Shown in pieces: positions 13,349 to 25,137 of a DNA stretch of 64,000 nucleotides. This stretch comes from Ciborinia camelliae. Its lineage: Eukaryota > Ascomycota > Leotiomycetes > Helotiales > Sclerotiniaceae. The stretch spans positions 2,209,650 to 2,273,649 of the forward strand of contig JANPYM010000008.1 of the NCBI GenBank assembly GCA_025890175.1. Reading direction: 5' to 3'. Both the position numbers and the translations under genes were made by a program. Each line of letters begins with the position of its first letter. Position 1 is the first letter of the stretch. A model generated the notes under the pieces. That model saw only the letters and a list, made by a program, of their open reading frames with translations, was not told the origin of the DNA and ran no database searches.

Positions 13349-16300
13349 ATGGCAATGTCTTCCATTCCAGTGGAAGAATCTACCATTTTCGGCAAGAAAG
13401 ATCTCCTGCCTAATCTTGTCGATGCCATTGCTGCGACAGAACCAGAAGCTCTCTTCGCCGAATACCCCGTCCACCCCGCCAACTACGAATCCGGCTACCA
13501 GAAATTTTCTTATGGAACTTTTGCAAATGCTATCAATGGTGTTGCTTGGTGGCTCCAAGAGAAACTCGGTCCTGGGAAAGGCTTTCCTGCCTTGGCCTAT
13601 ATTGGCCCTAATGATATTCTTGTCAATGCGTTCTTATTGGGAGCTGTTAAGACTGGCTATAAGGTATATTATCCCATTTCCACAAATCCAGATTTTGTAC
13701 GGGGAACTAACAATTTTCGTGCTTTAGACACTTCTCACCTCTCCAAGAAACAGCATTCTTGCACAAGAAAATCTATTCAATTTCGCTGAATGCAAAGTCC
13801 TGGTCACAACAACACCTCAGCCAGTTCAACTTCAGCCAATGATAGCTGCTCTTTCTTCGAAGGGAATTAGAGTCTTAGAGCTACCTAATATTTTGGAATT
13901 GATTGAAAAATCTCACCCACATTTTCCGTTTGAAAAAACCTTCGAAGGAGCGAAAAATGAACCGTTTGTCGTCCTACACACTTCTGGAACCACCGAGTTA
14001 CCAAAACCTATTGTGTGGACTCATGATTACTATGCTACTGCAACAGTAGAACCTGAACCTCCCGCTGGCTATATCAACCAGGCGAGCTTATATGCTGGGT
14101 AGGAAGGAATTCATCGAAAGTTTTAGTGTAATAACTCCAAGCTAACTTCTGTTCAGTGTCCGTATCTTTAATACATTACCATATTTTCATGTAAGTTCAA
14201 CCCTGTCCCAAATTTTAAGCAGCCCAAGTTAACTCTGAATGATACAGGCAGCGGGTGTTAACTTTGGTCTAATCAACGCAGTTTACAATCGAAGTGTTGT
14301 CATATATCCTATCGCGGGATTTCCTTCAGCTAGTCTATTGATAGATGGGCTGAAGCATACCAAAGCTGACATAGCGATCCTCGTGCCACCATACGTCATT
14401 GATATCGCCCAAAATGCAGAGAACCTAGACTTCGTAGCTGCAAACCTCAAATCTCTCTTTTATGTCGGAGGAGCCATTCCACCAGCCGCCGGAGATCTTA
14501 TCTCTTCAAAAATCAAACTCAACGGTCATGTCGGAGCCACAGAAACAGGATTTTACCCTACTCTGAAGCCAGTTGGCGAACGTTCAAATTTCTGGAGTCA
14601 TTATCAATTCGATCCCTATGCAAACATAACCTTGGAGCACAAAGCTGACGACCTTTATGAAGCGGTCTGGAACAAAAATCTCGATCCAGAAAAAGTACAA
14701 GCCGTCTTCAAAGTATTCCCGAAGCTCCAGACATGGAGATCAAAGGACCTTTACTCACCACATCCAACCATGCCAGATCTATGGCTCTATCGTGGTCGAG
14801 GCGATGATATAATCGTCTTTCTCACTGGCGAAAAAACAAACCCAATTTCCATGGAACATCGAATTAACCAGCACCCTGATGTCCGACAAGCAATGGTCAT
14901 CGGAACTTTGAGATTTCAAGCTGCTCTCTTGATCGAGCTTGTTGATGAGAAACTATTGTCTGTGGCTGAGAGAGCGGAGGCTATCGAAAGACTTTGGCCG
15001 GTAGTTGAAGAAGCCAATAAGACATGTCCAGCACATGCCCGAGTTGCAAAATCACACATTCTTTTCACAGAACCAGGTCGACCAATACTAATCTCCGGGA
15101 AAGGCACTATTCAGCGCGCTCCCACATTGCGAGAGTATTCCTCTGAGATAGAGAATTTATACACCGACGCCGACAAAATGTCCGCATATACTATAGGAGA
15201 AAGTGTCGGAAATGAGGAACAATTTGATATCTCTAATACCAAGACAATCCGTGAACTCTTACGTCGAGCTGTTCTCAAGGTTACAGAATGGGATGATGCC
15301 AAGTTCCAGGATGAAGATAATTTGTTTGTTCAAGGAATGGATTCCTTGCAAGCATTGCAACTCATTCGTCAGTTGAGAAAAGCTTTAAAAAAACCCAGTC
15401 TTCCGATAACAATCTTATACACCAATCCTTCCTTGACCCAACTGGCGGAATCAATCGTCAAAATTGCCGATCAAGAGTCGAATTTGAAGGCAGCAGATGT
15501 AACAGATCGTGGCCATAAGATTGAGGAAACTCTCCAACGCTACTGCCAACTTGTCGACAAAATATCGATAGAGCATGATTCTGCGACAGGTCTATCACCG
15601 GTCAGTGAACACGTGGTCGTCTTGACGGGCTCCACTGGTTCTCTGGGATCATATATCCTGGGTACTCTGATGCAAGCTGCATCTGTGTCCCATATATACT
15701 GCTTGGATCGAACATCTGATTCACATTTGAGACATCTGAAGAAGAATCAAAAAGACAACAAACCAATGGATTTCCCGGCATCGAAAGTCACGTTCCTTAA
15801 AGCGGATCTCTCTAAACTCGATTTAGGTCTTGATGACGCAATGTACAAACGCATTCAAGACTCGGCGACTGATTTCATCCACAGCGCTTGGCCAGTGAAT
15901 TTCAATATCTCTCTTGATACATTCAAACCTCAATTGGATGGAATAGTCAATATTCTTTCCTTTGTCTCCTCAATTCCACACCATATCTCTCTTCTATTCA
16001 TATCCTCGATCAGTTCAATCTTGGCTCTCGAGTCAACAACTGTGCTCGAAAAGATCATCAATGATACATCAGCGCCCCTTCCAATGGGCTATGCAGAGAG
16101 CAAATATATCTCTGAGCGCATTCTTGACTACGCTGCCAAGCAGAAGATGCCCACTGTCGATATTAAGATCGCTCGCGTGGGTCAGGTTGCGGGACCTGCT
16201 TATACTTCCGGGGTGTGGAACAAGTCCGAGTGGATGCCTAGTCTTGTAATTACTTCCTTCCATATGGGATTTGTACCAGAAATTTTGGGCAGTGATAAGA

Positions 16301-16755
16301 TGAAGTTAGATTGGGTACCGATCGACATACTTTCCTCCTCACTGGTTGATATCTCATTCCATCATAACGGTGAAACGTCAAATTCCGGTGCCAGAGTATT
16401 TCATCCATTGAACCAGACTCCTACAACCTGGGATATACTAATGCCAATCATCTTGAAAACATTGAATGCTTCAAGCCCCGAGGTTCATCCTGCTGTTACA
16501 AAGATCCCATACACCGGCTGGCTTCAGAAACTCCGAGATACGGCAAGAGAGAATGCTCTTTCTAATACCATGGAGCTTGAAGAGATTCTTGCACAGTATC
16601 CAGCGATCAAGCTGTTGGACTTCTTCGAGACACTTCCGGAGACTGGATGGTCTGAGAAAGATATGAGTGAGGCTCTTAAAGCCAGCTCGCACTTGGCGAA
16701 TTTGGTAGGCATTGAATGGGCGTGGATGGAAAAATGGGTTAAAGGATGGATTTAA
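13349..16755 (+). CDS. NRPS-like A-T-R enzyme (adenylation, thiolation, NADPH reductase)
   Basis: Carboxylic-acid reductase architecture: an acid is adenylated, loaded on a phosphopantetheine arm and released reductively as aldehyde or alcohol. Four exons (13349-13663, 13728-14098, 14157-14190, 14248-16755; one is only 34 nt) encode 1075 residues. Adenylation domain: A3 loop TSGTTELPK at 190-198, GATETG at 336-341, YRGRGDD later. Thiolation: GMDSLQA with Ser606. Reductase: GSTGSLG at about 701 (Rossmann loop) and YAESK with Tyr855/Lys859. In A3 the normally glycine position of STGxPK is Glu. A second in-frame Met at 13355 could also start. No condensation domain, so it works on a single acid, possibly the PKS product. 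Confidence 0.94.
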
Positions 16756-17534
16756 GGTTTGGTTTGGTTTGGTCTGATACGGATGGAGAATTCTGGCTTG
16801 TCATCGTCTCATTGAGATGGATAGCAAGATGGATCAATTTTCCTTTCATTGATGCACTGCGAAAGTATTTATTTTTTCTTAATTTTCCAACTTTCTGGAT
16901 CGCAGAAAGGTTGCGGACGGAATTTCTTCGAGTCGGTTCAACGGTTGCGTGTGAAAAGTCACTTGATGTCAATTAGCCGAAAATACAGGTATTTTCATCT
17001 ACTGGAGCTCCCTCAATTCTTCATATAACATTCTCACTTGTGATTCATTATTTATCCATTCAAATTTCCCTCATTTTGGTTAGGTTTATAGAGGAATTGG
17101 AATGAGCCCGGTCCATTTCTCCCTCTTGTCCCCTCCCGCATAAATAATTGTATACGTGCCCGGAACCTCGAACTAGTAGTGGTTGATTCCTGTGGAGATT
17201 CTAAAATAAAATAATGAATCTTGTGAAAAGAGGTTTTGCTGTGAAGGAGGCTGGAGATTATTATTAGCCACTGCTGTTCATTCATTATTCAACTTTTGGT
17301 TGGTATCTTGAGAGATGTGAGGAACTACATCTATACTACTTATTTATAGAGGGTGATTGATGGAGTGAAAAACCGAGAGAAGAAAAAGAGAATATATATT
17401 GAACTTATTATTATTGTCTATCGAGCTAAGTTCTAAGGAATCTCCAATTTCATAGAACTTAACTCGATGACTAAGCTAGTGTACATAGAATCATTTTATA
17501 ACAATATAAATGAAAAGTTGCCTAAATCTAACGC
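16756..17534. other. Intergenic; convergent 3' ends
   Basis: About 780 bp between the A-T-R enzyme and the second 7TM gene, both ending here. Short frames only; no repeat or RNA gene recognised. Confidence 0.5.
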
Positions 17535-19045
17535 TCAATTGCTCAATCCTGTTTTGGTTGAGGTGCTTCCAAGGCTTCTTGATGACTGCTCAATCTGAGT
17601 GGATTTCGTAATGATATTGTCCAGGGGTATAGGATCAATCTCAGGTGTAGATGAATATACCTTCGTGTGCGGGGCTTTAGCTCGACCTGGATTCAATGTA
17701 TCGGTATCCAACTCATTATAAGTATGTTGCTTCTTGAGGTTTGATGTCGACCCATATTTATCTCCATCAGCCTGTACATTTCGATCTTCAGTTAACGAGA
17801 CTCGGGATAGTAATCCAGCTTGCAGAGATCGAAAACTGTGGTAAAATTGGGTTTGGGTGAAGATTTTGAGCCAGAATGAGGACAAAGCCGGGGCACAACT
17901 GACACTGACGGTTCCGAAGACTTCGGCAAACCTATTAAAAAGTTAGAATTTGCTTATATGCTTGTGTGAGGGCAGTCTACTGACGTAGTAATAGTAATGT
18001 TGATTCCGTTCCAAGTTGGGTCTGTCCCACGATAGACCACAATTCTATACGCAAGTGATGCTACGCTTGTGACCACAGTACTGTGCAATGTCAGCAGAGC
18101 TGCTTCCTCCGTGGAAAAGAGTGGAACTTGCAGGAAAGCTATCAAGAACACCACTGTCAAACCCAATCTTCTTTTTTTATTGAGTTGCAGACTATAGATG
18201 ATTGGAAAGGGCAGAATAAAAAGAGACATGTCTGCTACGACCGCGAATACGCCTATGACGATGGCAGACGTAACAGGGCTGGCGCACCGTGCAAAGGCAG
18301 TCTCATCCCAAGGAGCTCCACTCCGAGGAATACAGTATACTGCAGCGATAATGACATTGGATCCGTAGAAGAGAAACATGAAGATTATGAGACCATATGC
18401 AGTCAAACGGAGCCATCGCACCGTACCAAAGATGCGGATATAGAGAGCTGCAATCGCAGCCTTGACCGCCCAAATAGTCGGAGCTATGATCATTTGTTGT
18501 ACGAATTGTCTCTACCTTATGATCAGGACCCGAAAAAGCTTTCCATGTGTTCATCATGAGTTGTATGAACTTACTTTTATGAAAGATTTAGTTACGATAC
18601 TGGCAGGAACATCCCATGCGTGTCTAGCCGCTCCCGCTCGTGCAACTGGTTGTTGTCAGTATATTGTCCATATTTAGGAGCTGAATGGAAGAAGGCCAAG
18701 ACTTACGACTGTAGACGACCGCCCAGTATGCAATGCCTCCCAATTCGCCGCCGAGGCAAAGGTCTAGTATGAGTCAGCTGTAGCCAATATCCATTGTGAC
18801 CTACAACAATCAATCGCAGGAAATGGAGACCGCATACAGTCATCTAGACCTAGACTACCAGTGGTTTTCAAATTTGTAAAGAGACGGATACATAGTAGAG
18901 ACAAGCTTATGATGATAAGAGTAACTCCCACACCAAGAACAGCGCTGTCTAAAGAAGGAGGATTAATGAAGTTTGGGGGATTGCCATTTGGATTGATGGC
19001 GAGAGGAATTGTTGATAAGTCCACGCCTGCCGGAAGAGAGTCCAT
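17535..19045 (-). CDS. Second rhodopsin-like integral membrane protein (Pth11/SAT5-type)
   Basis: Six exons (18838-19045, 18707-18763, 18575-18645, 18132-18511, 17985-18080, 17535-17931) give 402 residues with all phases matching. Landmarks in order: first hydrophobic helix, LKTTGSLGLDDYL, GGIAYWAVVYS, PTIWAVKAAIAALYIRIFG, several more hydrophobic segments, then a charged tail from about residue 310. The 51-nt intron 4 has donor GCAAGT, so it is a GC-AG intron; reading through it would add 17 in-frame residues instead. It belongs to the same broad family as the gene at 8.0 kb but is not a close duplicate. Role unknown: receptor-like, or a cluster membrane protein. Confidence 0.85.
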
Positions 19046-19627
19046 TGTAGTTTAAAAGTAGTTTTCAAAATTGTGCAAGGTCGAAAGATTGCAGAACTGG
19101 AGAACGAAGGAAATTTTGAATACCGGTATTTCCGAGAACCGATTGCAGGTAGATGGATTATTATGTCAAATTTCGCCAGAAATCATCTTGCCTAGGGAAT
19201 GAAGAATAGAAGCTAACATATCTAAAATTGTCAGATACAGTAAACAAACAGTTATGAAGGATTTTTGGGTTGCATTGAGCCATTGGTATGCCTGATACCA
19301 AAGAAGAATTTTGCATGCTAGGAACTTGCTGCGTGATAGAGGCTCGGACATACCCATTTGTTGTTTTCTGCAGCTTAATATCATTGCACTGGAACTTAAA
19401 AATCTTATCCGAAAAAAGAGAAAAAAATAATAGTTTGCAAAAGTATAATGTCAATTTCTATATTTCCTAAAGTTTGTCGACTCCTACCATCCAACTGGTC
19501 GTATGATACCTTAGTGGAGGTATACAGGACCACTACACAGTACTTATACGGTATTTGTACGATGTAAACGGCTTACATAGTACTTACACAACATAAGGAA
19601 CTTATATAATACTGACACAATATGATA

Positions 19628-19720
19628 CAGTAAAAGTATAGAAGAACGAAGTTCTCATTATACTATCTAAAATGACTATATACTAATTATCTCTGTGCAG
19701 CTAGTATTAGCGTAACACAA
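19628..19720. repeat. Dispersed repeat, RIP-degraded copy (partner at 25879-26070)
   Basis: It shares blocks such as GTTCTCATxATxCTA, ATGACTAT and TACTAATTxTCTCTGT...TAGTATTAGCGTAAC with the copy near 26.0 kb. Where the two differ, this copy mostly has A or T where the other has G or C, the transition bias left by RIP. Confidence 0.6.
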
Positions 19721-19756
19721 TATAAATTCTTATATAATGTGTTGAGAGTAGCCAGG

Positions 19757-19813
19757 GCCGTATGAGCCGTACGGACCGCGAAGCGGCCCGTAGGACTAAT
19801 ACGGTCTAGCGCC
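19757..19813. repeat. GC-rich palindromic island inside AT-rich DNA
   Basis: It contains GCCGTATGAGCCGTACG, a CCGC-GAA-GCGG hairpin, outer GGGCCG/CGGCCC arms and GGTCTAGCG, embedded in very AT-rich sequence. A similar module occurs in the hairpin cluster near 63.1 kb. Confidence 0.6.
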
Positions 19814-21500
19814 CTATCTCAAGCTTAAATAGCATACAAGGTTCAATCTTAGTTCTATAGTAATATCAAATACATCACACAACTTGCACCTTTACGTGAT
19901 CTACCTTTTCAACATAATGTAAATAGCTTATACAGTATTTATATAATATAATAAGTTTTTAATATTATATTTCTAATTAAAATTATGTTTAATATCAAAA
20001 ATCATACTCTTTATAATATAGTATAATATAGTAGTAATAATACGTATAATTTAAATTATAATCAAAATCAAAATCGAAAAAATAAAAACGTTATATATAC
20101 ACTTAATATTGGGGAATCAGGTCACATGGTTTCCGGTCACATGATCAGGGATCACGTGGTAAGCTATACCGCATAGGGTATGGGGGAGTAGCATATAAGA
20201 GCAGCTGGGCTGCCATCAAATATATACTCCTTAGTTAAATCAATCTACTATAATTCTACTCTAGTACTTCCTTCCTACCGTATTACTGGTCATCCCAGGT
20301 TATACGATTAATACTTAATATAATTAAAATGGATTTTAATTTGTTTTTGAATTTTTTAAAAATATTTCAGATTTTTGGTTTTACTTATACAAACGTTACA
20401 CGATCCTCACACGATACTTACACAATGCTTACACGATGTGTCTCGTTACATGATGTAAATATAATAGAAAGCCTTACACAATGCTTATATAGTATAACGG
20501 GTACATATACCTCCAGTAAGGTGCGCTTGGCAATTCCTAATTGGTATGAAACCCTTACCTCCAGTGGTCAGTGAGCACAATTAAACAAGTAACTACCAGC
20601 ATATCTGTATGCAAAAAACTGTTGGACCATAAGATTTATATTGCGCATATTTGGTTGTATCAATGAAACCCATTAACAAATATGCGCCTTCCAATAAATA
20701 CTGGAACCCCAAAATATTTCAAGTTCTCGGCAAATTGCATGATGAGCTACTGCAGGTAAAATGAGGCAACCAACGACTTTCGGTTTCAGTCGTGGGGGGT
20801 CACGCACACGTCATGTCAGCAACGGCCGCCCATCCCCCCGCCGCCAGAAAGCCACATTTTCCCGGAGACCGACTGGAAAACATTCTGGATTGAAAAATGC
20901 CCGTCAGCAATGCAGTGAAGAAATTTAGCGCCGCCAAGAAATGCAGCAGGGAATTGAGTACTTGGGGCATTGGGGAATATACCATGGAATTCAACCTCGT
21001 ATGGGTGAACTCGAAACTTGGCAGTGCCTCGCCTTTCTTCTCTCATAGCATTATCAATATTTCAGTAACTGCGCCGTTGAAGCTGAACCTAACCCTTGAC
21101 TAGCTATCATCACACAAATAATCAGGCAGACAGAGTGATGATTGCGGCAAAGCAGCTTGGTGAAAATCAGTTTGAATGATTTCGCCAAGTGATGCCATCC
21201 AGGATGAAAATGTACGTTTGAGGCTCCGCAATAGGTAGAACAAGAGTATTCTTGTAGAACTTTCCAACGCTGGTGAACGCGAGGGAGAAGAATGTCCTCG
21301 TGTATGTAGTTCGCAGGGGCAAGTCACGGTCCTACCGCTCAGCACCGAGTTGTATTCAGATAGTTCGTGATGGATATGAGATTTCTTTCACATATTTTTT
21401 CGAAGTTAGTTTCCAAAAGTGGAAGAGTGTTTTTCTCATCTGCTTGATACTTGCAGATTATGCTCCATCAACGTCCCAGCTGCTTACCAATTCATGTAAT

Positions 21501-21592
21501 AATCGACGAGTAATAAGCTCGACTCCCTTTAACAGAGCTAATAGAGTGCAGTAGTCTCCGTTGGAAGGAGCTGAGCTTACTAATCGACGATT
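21501..21592. repeat. Long imperfect palindrome upstream of the P450 gene
   Basis: Arms 21501-21539 and 21554-21592 pair at about 28 of 39 positions around a loop of about 14 nt. Most mismatches are transitions. It is best read as a small fold-back element altered by RIP, about 230 bp before the P450 start. Confidence 0.6.
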
Positions 21593-21817
21593 ATATTGCG
21601 AAGTATTGCTGAAAGTTTCCTCGTTACGGTGTCCAAAAAGGAGAAGGGCCACTATTAATTATCTCGGCACATTTCTATTACACCCTATTCACATGGGGTG
21701 TATTATAAACGCGAGAGGCGAAGGAAATGCATATAACTATCAACTTCCGCAACACTATATATAGCATATCAGATATCCTTTGACATAGTCTTGACACACA
21801 ACTCAAACGCAAACACC

Positions 21818-23979
21818 ATGGCCCTCCTTTTTCTAGATGAAAATACCTTGCTGACCATCATATTATGTTTCTCCACATTTGCAATATCTCTTGTGTGGAG
21901 GTATTTCAAGGTACGTAGCACTGGAAGAGGTAACCTGGACCTAAACCTTTAATATGTACATCTGACGCATGGGAAGCTCAAGTCTTGCACATCGAGCTTT
22001 CTATCTTATCTAGTTTCAAACGTTCTCAATCGCGCCAATGCATGGCTCTTTCTCTTCCAAGGGCCAAAAATGATACAAAAAGGATACGACAGAGTATGTG
22101 TTTTGCCACATTAAGTTAAAGAGCCTCTTCTAACCAAGATATAGTCCAAAGGAACACCATATGAGATCTTTGCCCCCGACAATCGATATGTTTTCGTGTC
22201 ATCTGCAGAACACATCAAAGAGATTGACGCCGCACCAGACTCTGTACTGTCACTCCAAGCGGCAGCCAAACAGGTACAACCTGCAATATCTGAAATTCAT
22301 ATAGGATATATTACTAAGAATATGCAGATGCTTCAACCAAAGTATACGATGCATAACTTCAACTGGTTTGATCGCAGGGGAACCGAGGGAATGCCGTTGG
22401 TTAAGACGCTTCGTACTCTTCTCACCAACAATGTCCCGGAAATTTTACCCAACATTCGTATGGCAGTCTCTGAGCTGTTTGATGAAGTGCATGGGACAGC
22501 CCCAATTATGAACGGTAAAGACTTCACTAGAAGAAAGGGTTCAGAATACACGATACTAAGTGTTTTTGAAAGGTGCCAAGGCTTGCTCCTTATACTCGAT
22601 GGTGATTCAGGCCGTTGCTTACTCCAATGCTCTGGCATTCTTTGGTACAGAGCTAGGTAAATATATTTATGTAGGATATCCAAAGGGGCTTGCTAACCCA
22701 GAACGAAGCACACGACAAAGAATTCATGAAAGCAGCCATAGATTTTATCGAAAACACTCTTCTTGTTGCTGAGATAGTTCGTTTGTTACCAAACCTGATT
22801 GCCCCGTAAGTAGCAATATAATCTTGAAATACGTTTTCTAACTGATTTGAACAGAACAGTTGGAAAACTGCTAGCGAATAGGTACAAATCCCATGAAGTG
22901 GTCCATCGAGCTCTACTACCGGTAACAGAAAGACGACTCGACGAGAGATCCCAGAGAAAGTTTGGCCATCAAACAGCCGTACATGTAGGGTGAAGAAAAG
23001 ATTCAAAGGTTACATCAGCTCACAATGACACAGAAAGATTGCATTCAGTGGGTAATGGAAACATCACCAAAGCAACACCCATGGTCAGCTGAGAGAATTG
23101 TTCATGAATTAATGGCTCTTTGGTTTGGGTCAGTCCATGTATTATCTACGGTGAGTTCTTTGCATATTAGACACTTAATGATGGCATATTTCTTGGCCAT
23201 GGCTCACTGAAAAAAAAAACAAAGACAATTTGTTTTACCGTACACGATCTATGTCTCCGACCAGAATACATAGAGCCTCTCCTGAAAGAACTAGAGAGTC
23301 CGGAATGGGCAAATTTTGAGAGAACTGGAAAGGGACTTCCTCTACTGGACAGCTTTCTTAAGGAGTCTATACGCACCACGCCAGTGGAATCAAGTGAGTT
23401 TTTCATCCATCAGCCAGATGCCGATAAGAGCATCCAGGCGCTAATGTGATGCGTACAGTGAGCACCCGCCGGCAAGCATTGGAACCATTCATATTGTCCG
23501 GCGGTGTTAGGGTCGAAATAGGAGAATGGATCTGTACGCCAGTACGGGCGATGATGCGAGATGCAGCTAACTACGCAGAGCCACTCGAGTTTCATGGTTT
23601 TCGCTTTGTCAATCTAAACATACTTGAAGGTTTGAATGATCTCTCCAACTTTCAGGTACCTAAGCCTGCAAAGCCCTCTGAGCTTACAGATTTGGTCGAT
23701 TGGCAGGTTTGGGGTACGGGGCGTATGGCATGGTAAGTTCTTCAATGCTTTGAAGAAGAATTTTGACCTGGTACTGACCGGAAAAACAGCCCTGGCAGAT
23801 TCTACGCCGCTGCAGTTATGAAAACGGTAATTGGGTTGTTCATTACCAAATACGAGTGCCAACTATCAGATATCGATAGAAAGAGGTGGTTTAGTTGGCG
23901 ATCGTTCATCTACCCAAGGCCTAGTACAACAGTACTACTTCGCCGCAGGGGGGGGAAAGGCATAAGCAGGAATATATGA
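21818..23979 (+). CDS. Cytochrome P450 monooxygenase (E-class, microsomal)
   Basis: Haem-thiolate monooxygenase, probably tailoring the cluster product. Eleven exons (21818-21910, 21977-22093, 22145-22273, 22328-22514, 22573-22656, 22709-22805, 22855-22984, 23034-23150, 23225-23393, 23459-23732, 23790-23979) give 528 residues. All ten intron phases agree, so the gene looks intact. The N-terminus is a single hydrophobic anchor. Landmarks: LQPKYTMHNFNWFDRRG; I-helix LMALWFGSVHVLSTT, lacking the usual AGxDT; ExxR as KESIR; haem loop WGTGRMACPGRFYAA with Cys466 split by intron 10. The 54-nt intron 3 is in frame and stop-free, so a naive translation wrongly includes it. The substrate cannot be read from sequence. 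Confidence 0.92.
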
Positions 23980-24516
23980 TGCCGAATCATTTGCTAGGAT
24001 GTTGGCATCAACCTCATTTTGGGATCCATCAATTTCACACGCTTATGCACTCACAAGCGTATAATCTGTTCATTGCTTGAATAAAAACGAGAACGAACGG
24101 CAGTCTTAGCCGGTATCCGAATGTCTTGCATTGAAATATGACAAAGAAAATCAAAAATGCTACTACAGTGAGAGACCTTGCCCTCACTCATGCGGATCTG
24201 ACAACAATTCTAATTGGCTCTCTCGCTCTCGCTGATCTCATAGTATCACTGCATATTATCCTGGGTTACAATCACACACACACCTGTATCGTAGGACCAA
24301 CTCGCGATTGATAAATTAAAAATGCTCTATTCTTGCTGTAGAGCCGCTACACCATCGATATTTGTAGCCTGTGTGCTTTTTATTCAACATGAACCTCTGG
24401 CTCGAGTGGTGCTCGAGGCTTACATGGGAATATGCGTGCTTTAATGGATCTGGGCTGACCTTGCGCATGACTGGCATAAGCGGGAGAATCCTAGCAAGTG
24501 GGCTTATAATCGAGTA

Positions 24517-24739
24517 CCGTCTTATCTCACCTAACTGCCCAGGTGAGGTCAAGCGCTAAAACCTTGGTAATGGGGTTTTCTCACGTGAGACGGCTAGGGT
24601 CGATCAACTGGCTAAACGGACCACATTGTTAGGAGAATTGGCAAAGTGGATCGATGTGCTACCCCGAGATTCCCGTTTCGCAAGAAGATTAGGCGATAGA
24701 GGGTTTAGCGCTTAACATCAGTTAGGTGAGATAAGACGG
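24517..24739. mobile_element. MITE-like TIR element, 223 bp, flanked by TA
   Basis: The left end CCGTCTTATCTCACCTAACTG is perfectly repeated in inverted orientation at the right end (24719-24739). A second inverted pair lies just inside (AGCGCTAAAACC and its near complement). TA occurs directly outside both ends, as expected for Tc1/mariner-type target duplication. It has no coding capacity. Confidence 0.72.
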
Positions 24740-24889
24740 TAGGGCGTAGCTTCCCGAGGTCACCATTCAAAGGAACCTACGGCCCACCCGGAGCGTGATA
24801 TAGCGGCGTTAGGCGGGAAACATAGTGAAAGGTCGGGAGCTTTGTATTAAATGGGAAAAAGATGATATTATTCAATATTAACTAAAATT

Positions 24890-24955
24890 AGTGTTTTATA
24901 CTAGCTAAGTTGAGATTTGATTAGGTAATACTTTAGTAAGCTGTTCCTTCCTCCA
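24890..24955. repeat. Empty-site paralogue of the MITE insertion at 26.1 kb
   Basis: TATACTAGCTA followed by TTTGATTAGGTAAT and AGTAAGCTGTTCCTTCCTCCA matches both flanks of the 246-bp element at 26112-26357, but without the element. Confidence 0.7.
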
Positions 24956-25137
24956 CAGTAGGATATATTCTGACGTCTTCTTCGATGTAACCTAGATTTA
25001 AATAAAATGCGCATCTACACCTCAACCAAAATCTATATCGTGTTAATCGGTTCATTTTGAAGTCATCTTCATTCATCATTCCAACCATCAAACTCAGCAA
25101 CGATATCGATCATTCCAGTCAACGAAGTCAGTTCAAC

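Larger units (their letters stand above)
19508..20522. mobile_element. Decayed AT-rich element bounded by 17-18 bp inverted repeats
   Basis: The left end reads ACCTTAGTGGAGGTATAC (19508-19525). The reverse complement of the right end (20506-20522) reads ACCTTACTGGAGGTATA: one mismatch over 17. Both subterminal zones carry repeated CTTACACAxTGCTTACAC-like motifs. The interior is extremely AT-rich and has no open frame, as expected after RIP. No target-site duplication is clear and the class cannot be told. Confidence 0.5.
19046..21817. other. Gene-free, AT-rich repeat block
   Basis: Nearly 2.8 kb with no supported gene. It contains a decayed TIR element (19508-20522), a repeat shared with 25.9 kb, a GC-rich palindromic island (19757-19813) and an imperfect palindrome ahead of the P450 (21501-21592). 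Open frames here are short and AT-driven. Confidence 0.7.
23980..25137. other. Gene-free spacer with a MITE-like element
   Basis: No supported coding region. It contains the short TIR element 24517-24739 and, at 24890-24955, sequence repeated near 26.1-26.4 kb. Confidence 0.6.

Noticed and set aside
18081..18131. Reading the second 7TM gene without intron 4 (17 extra residues)
   Set aside because: The extra stretch (acidic, EEAALL) falls inside a membrane helix; the GC-AG intron gives a smooth hydrophobic segment, so I preferred it, though it remains untested.
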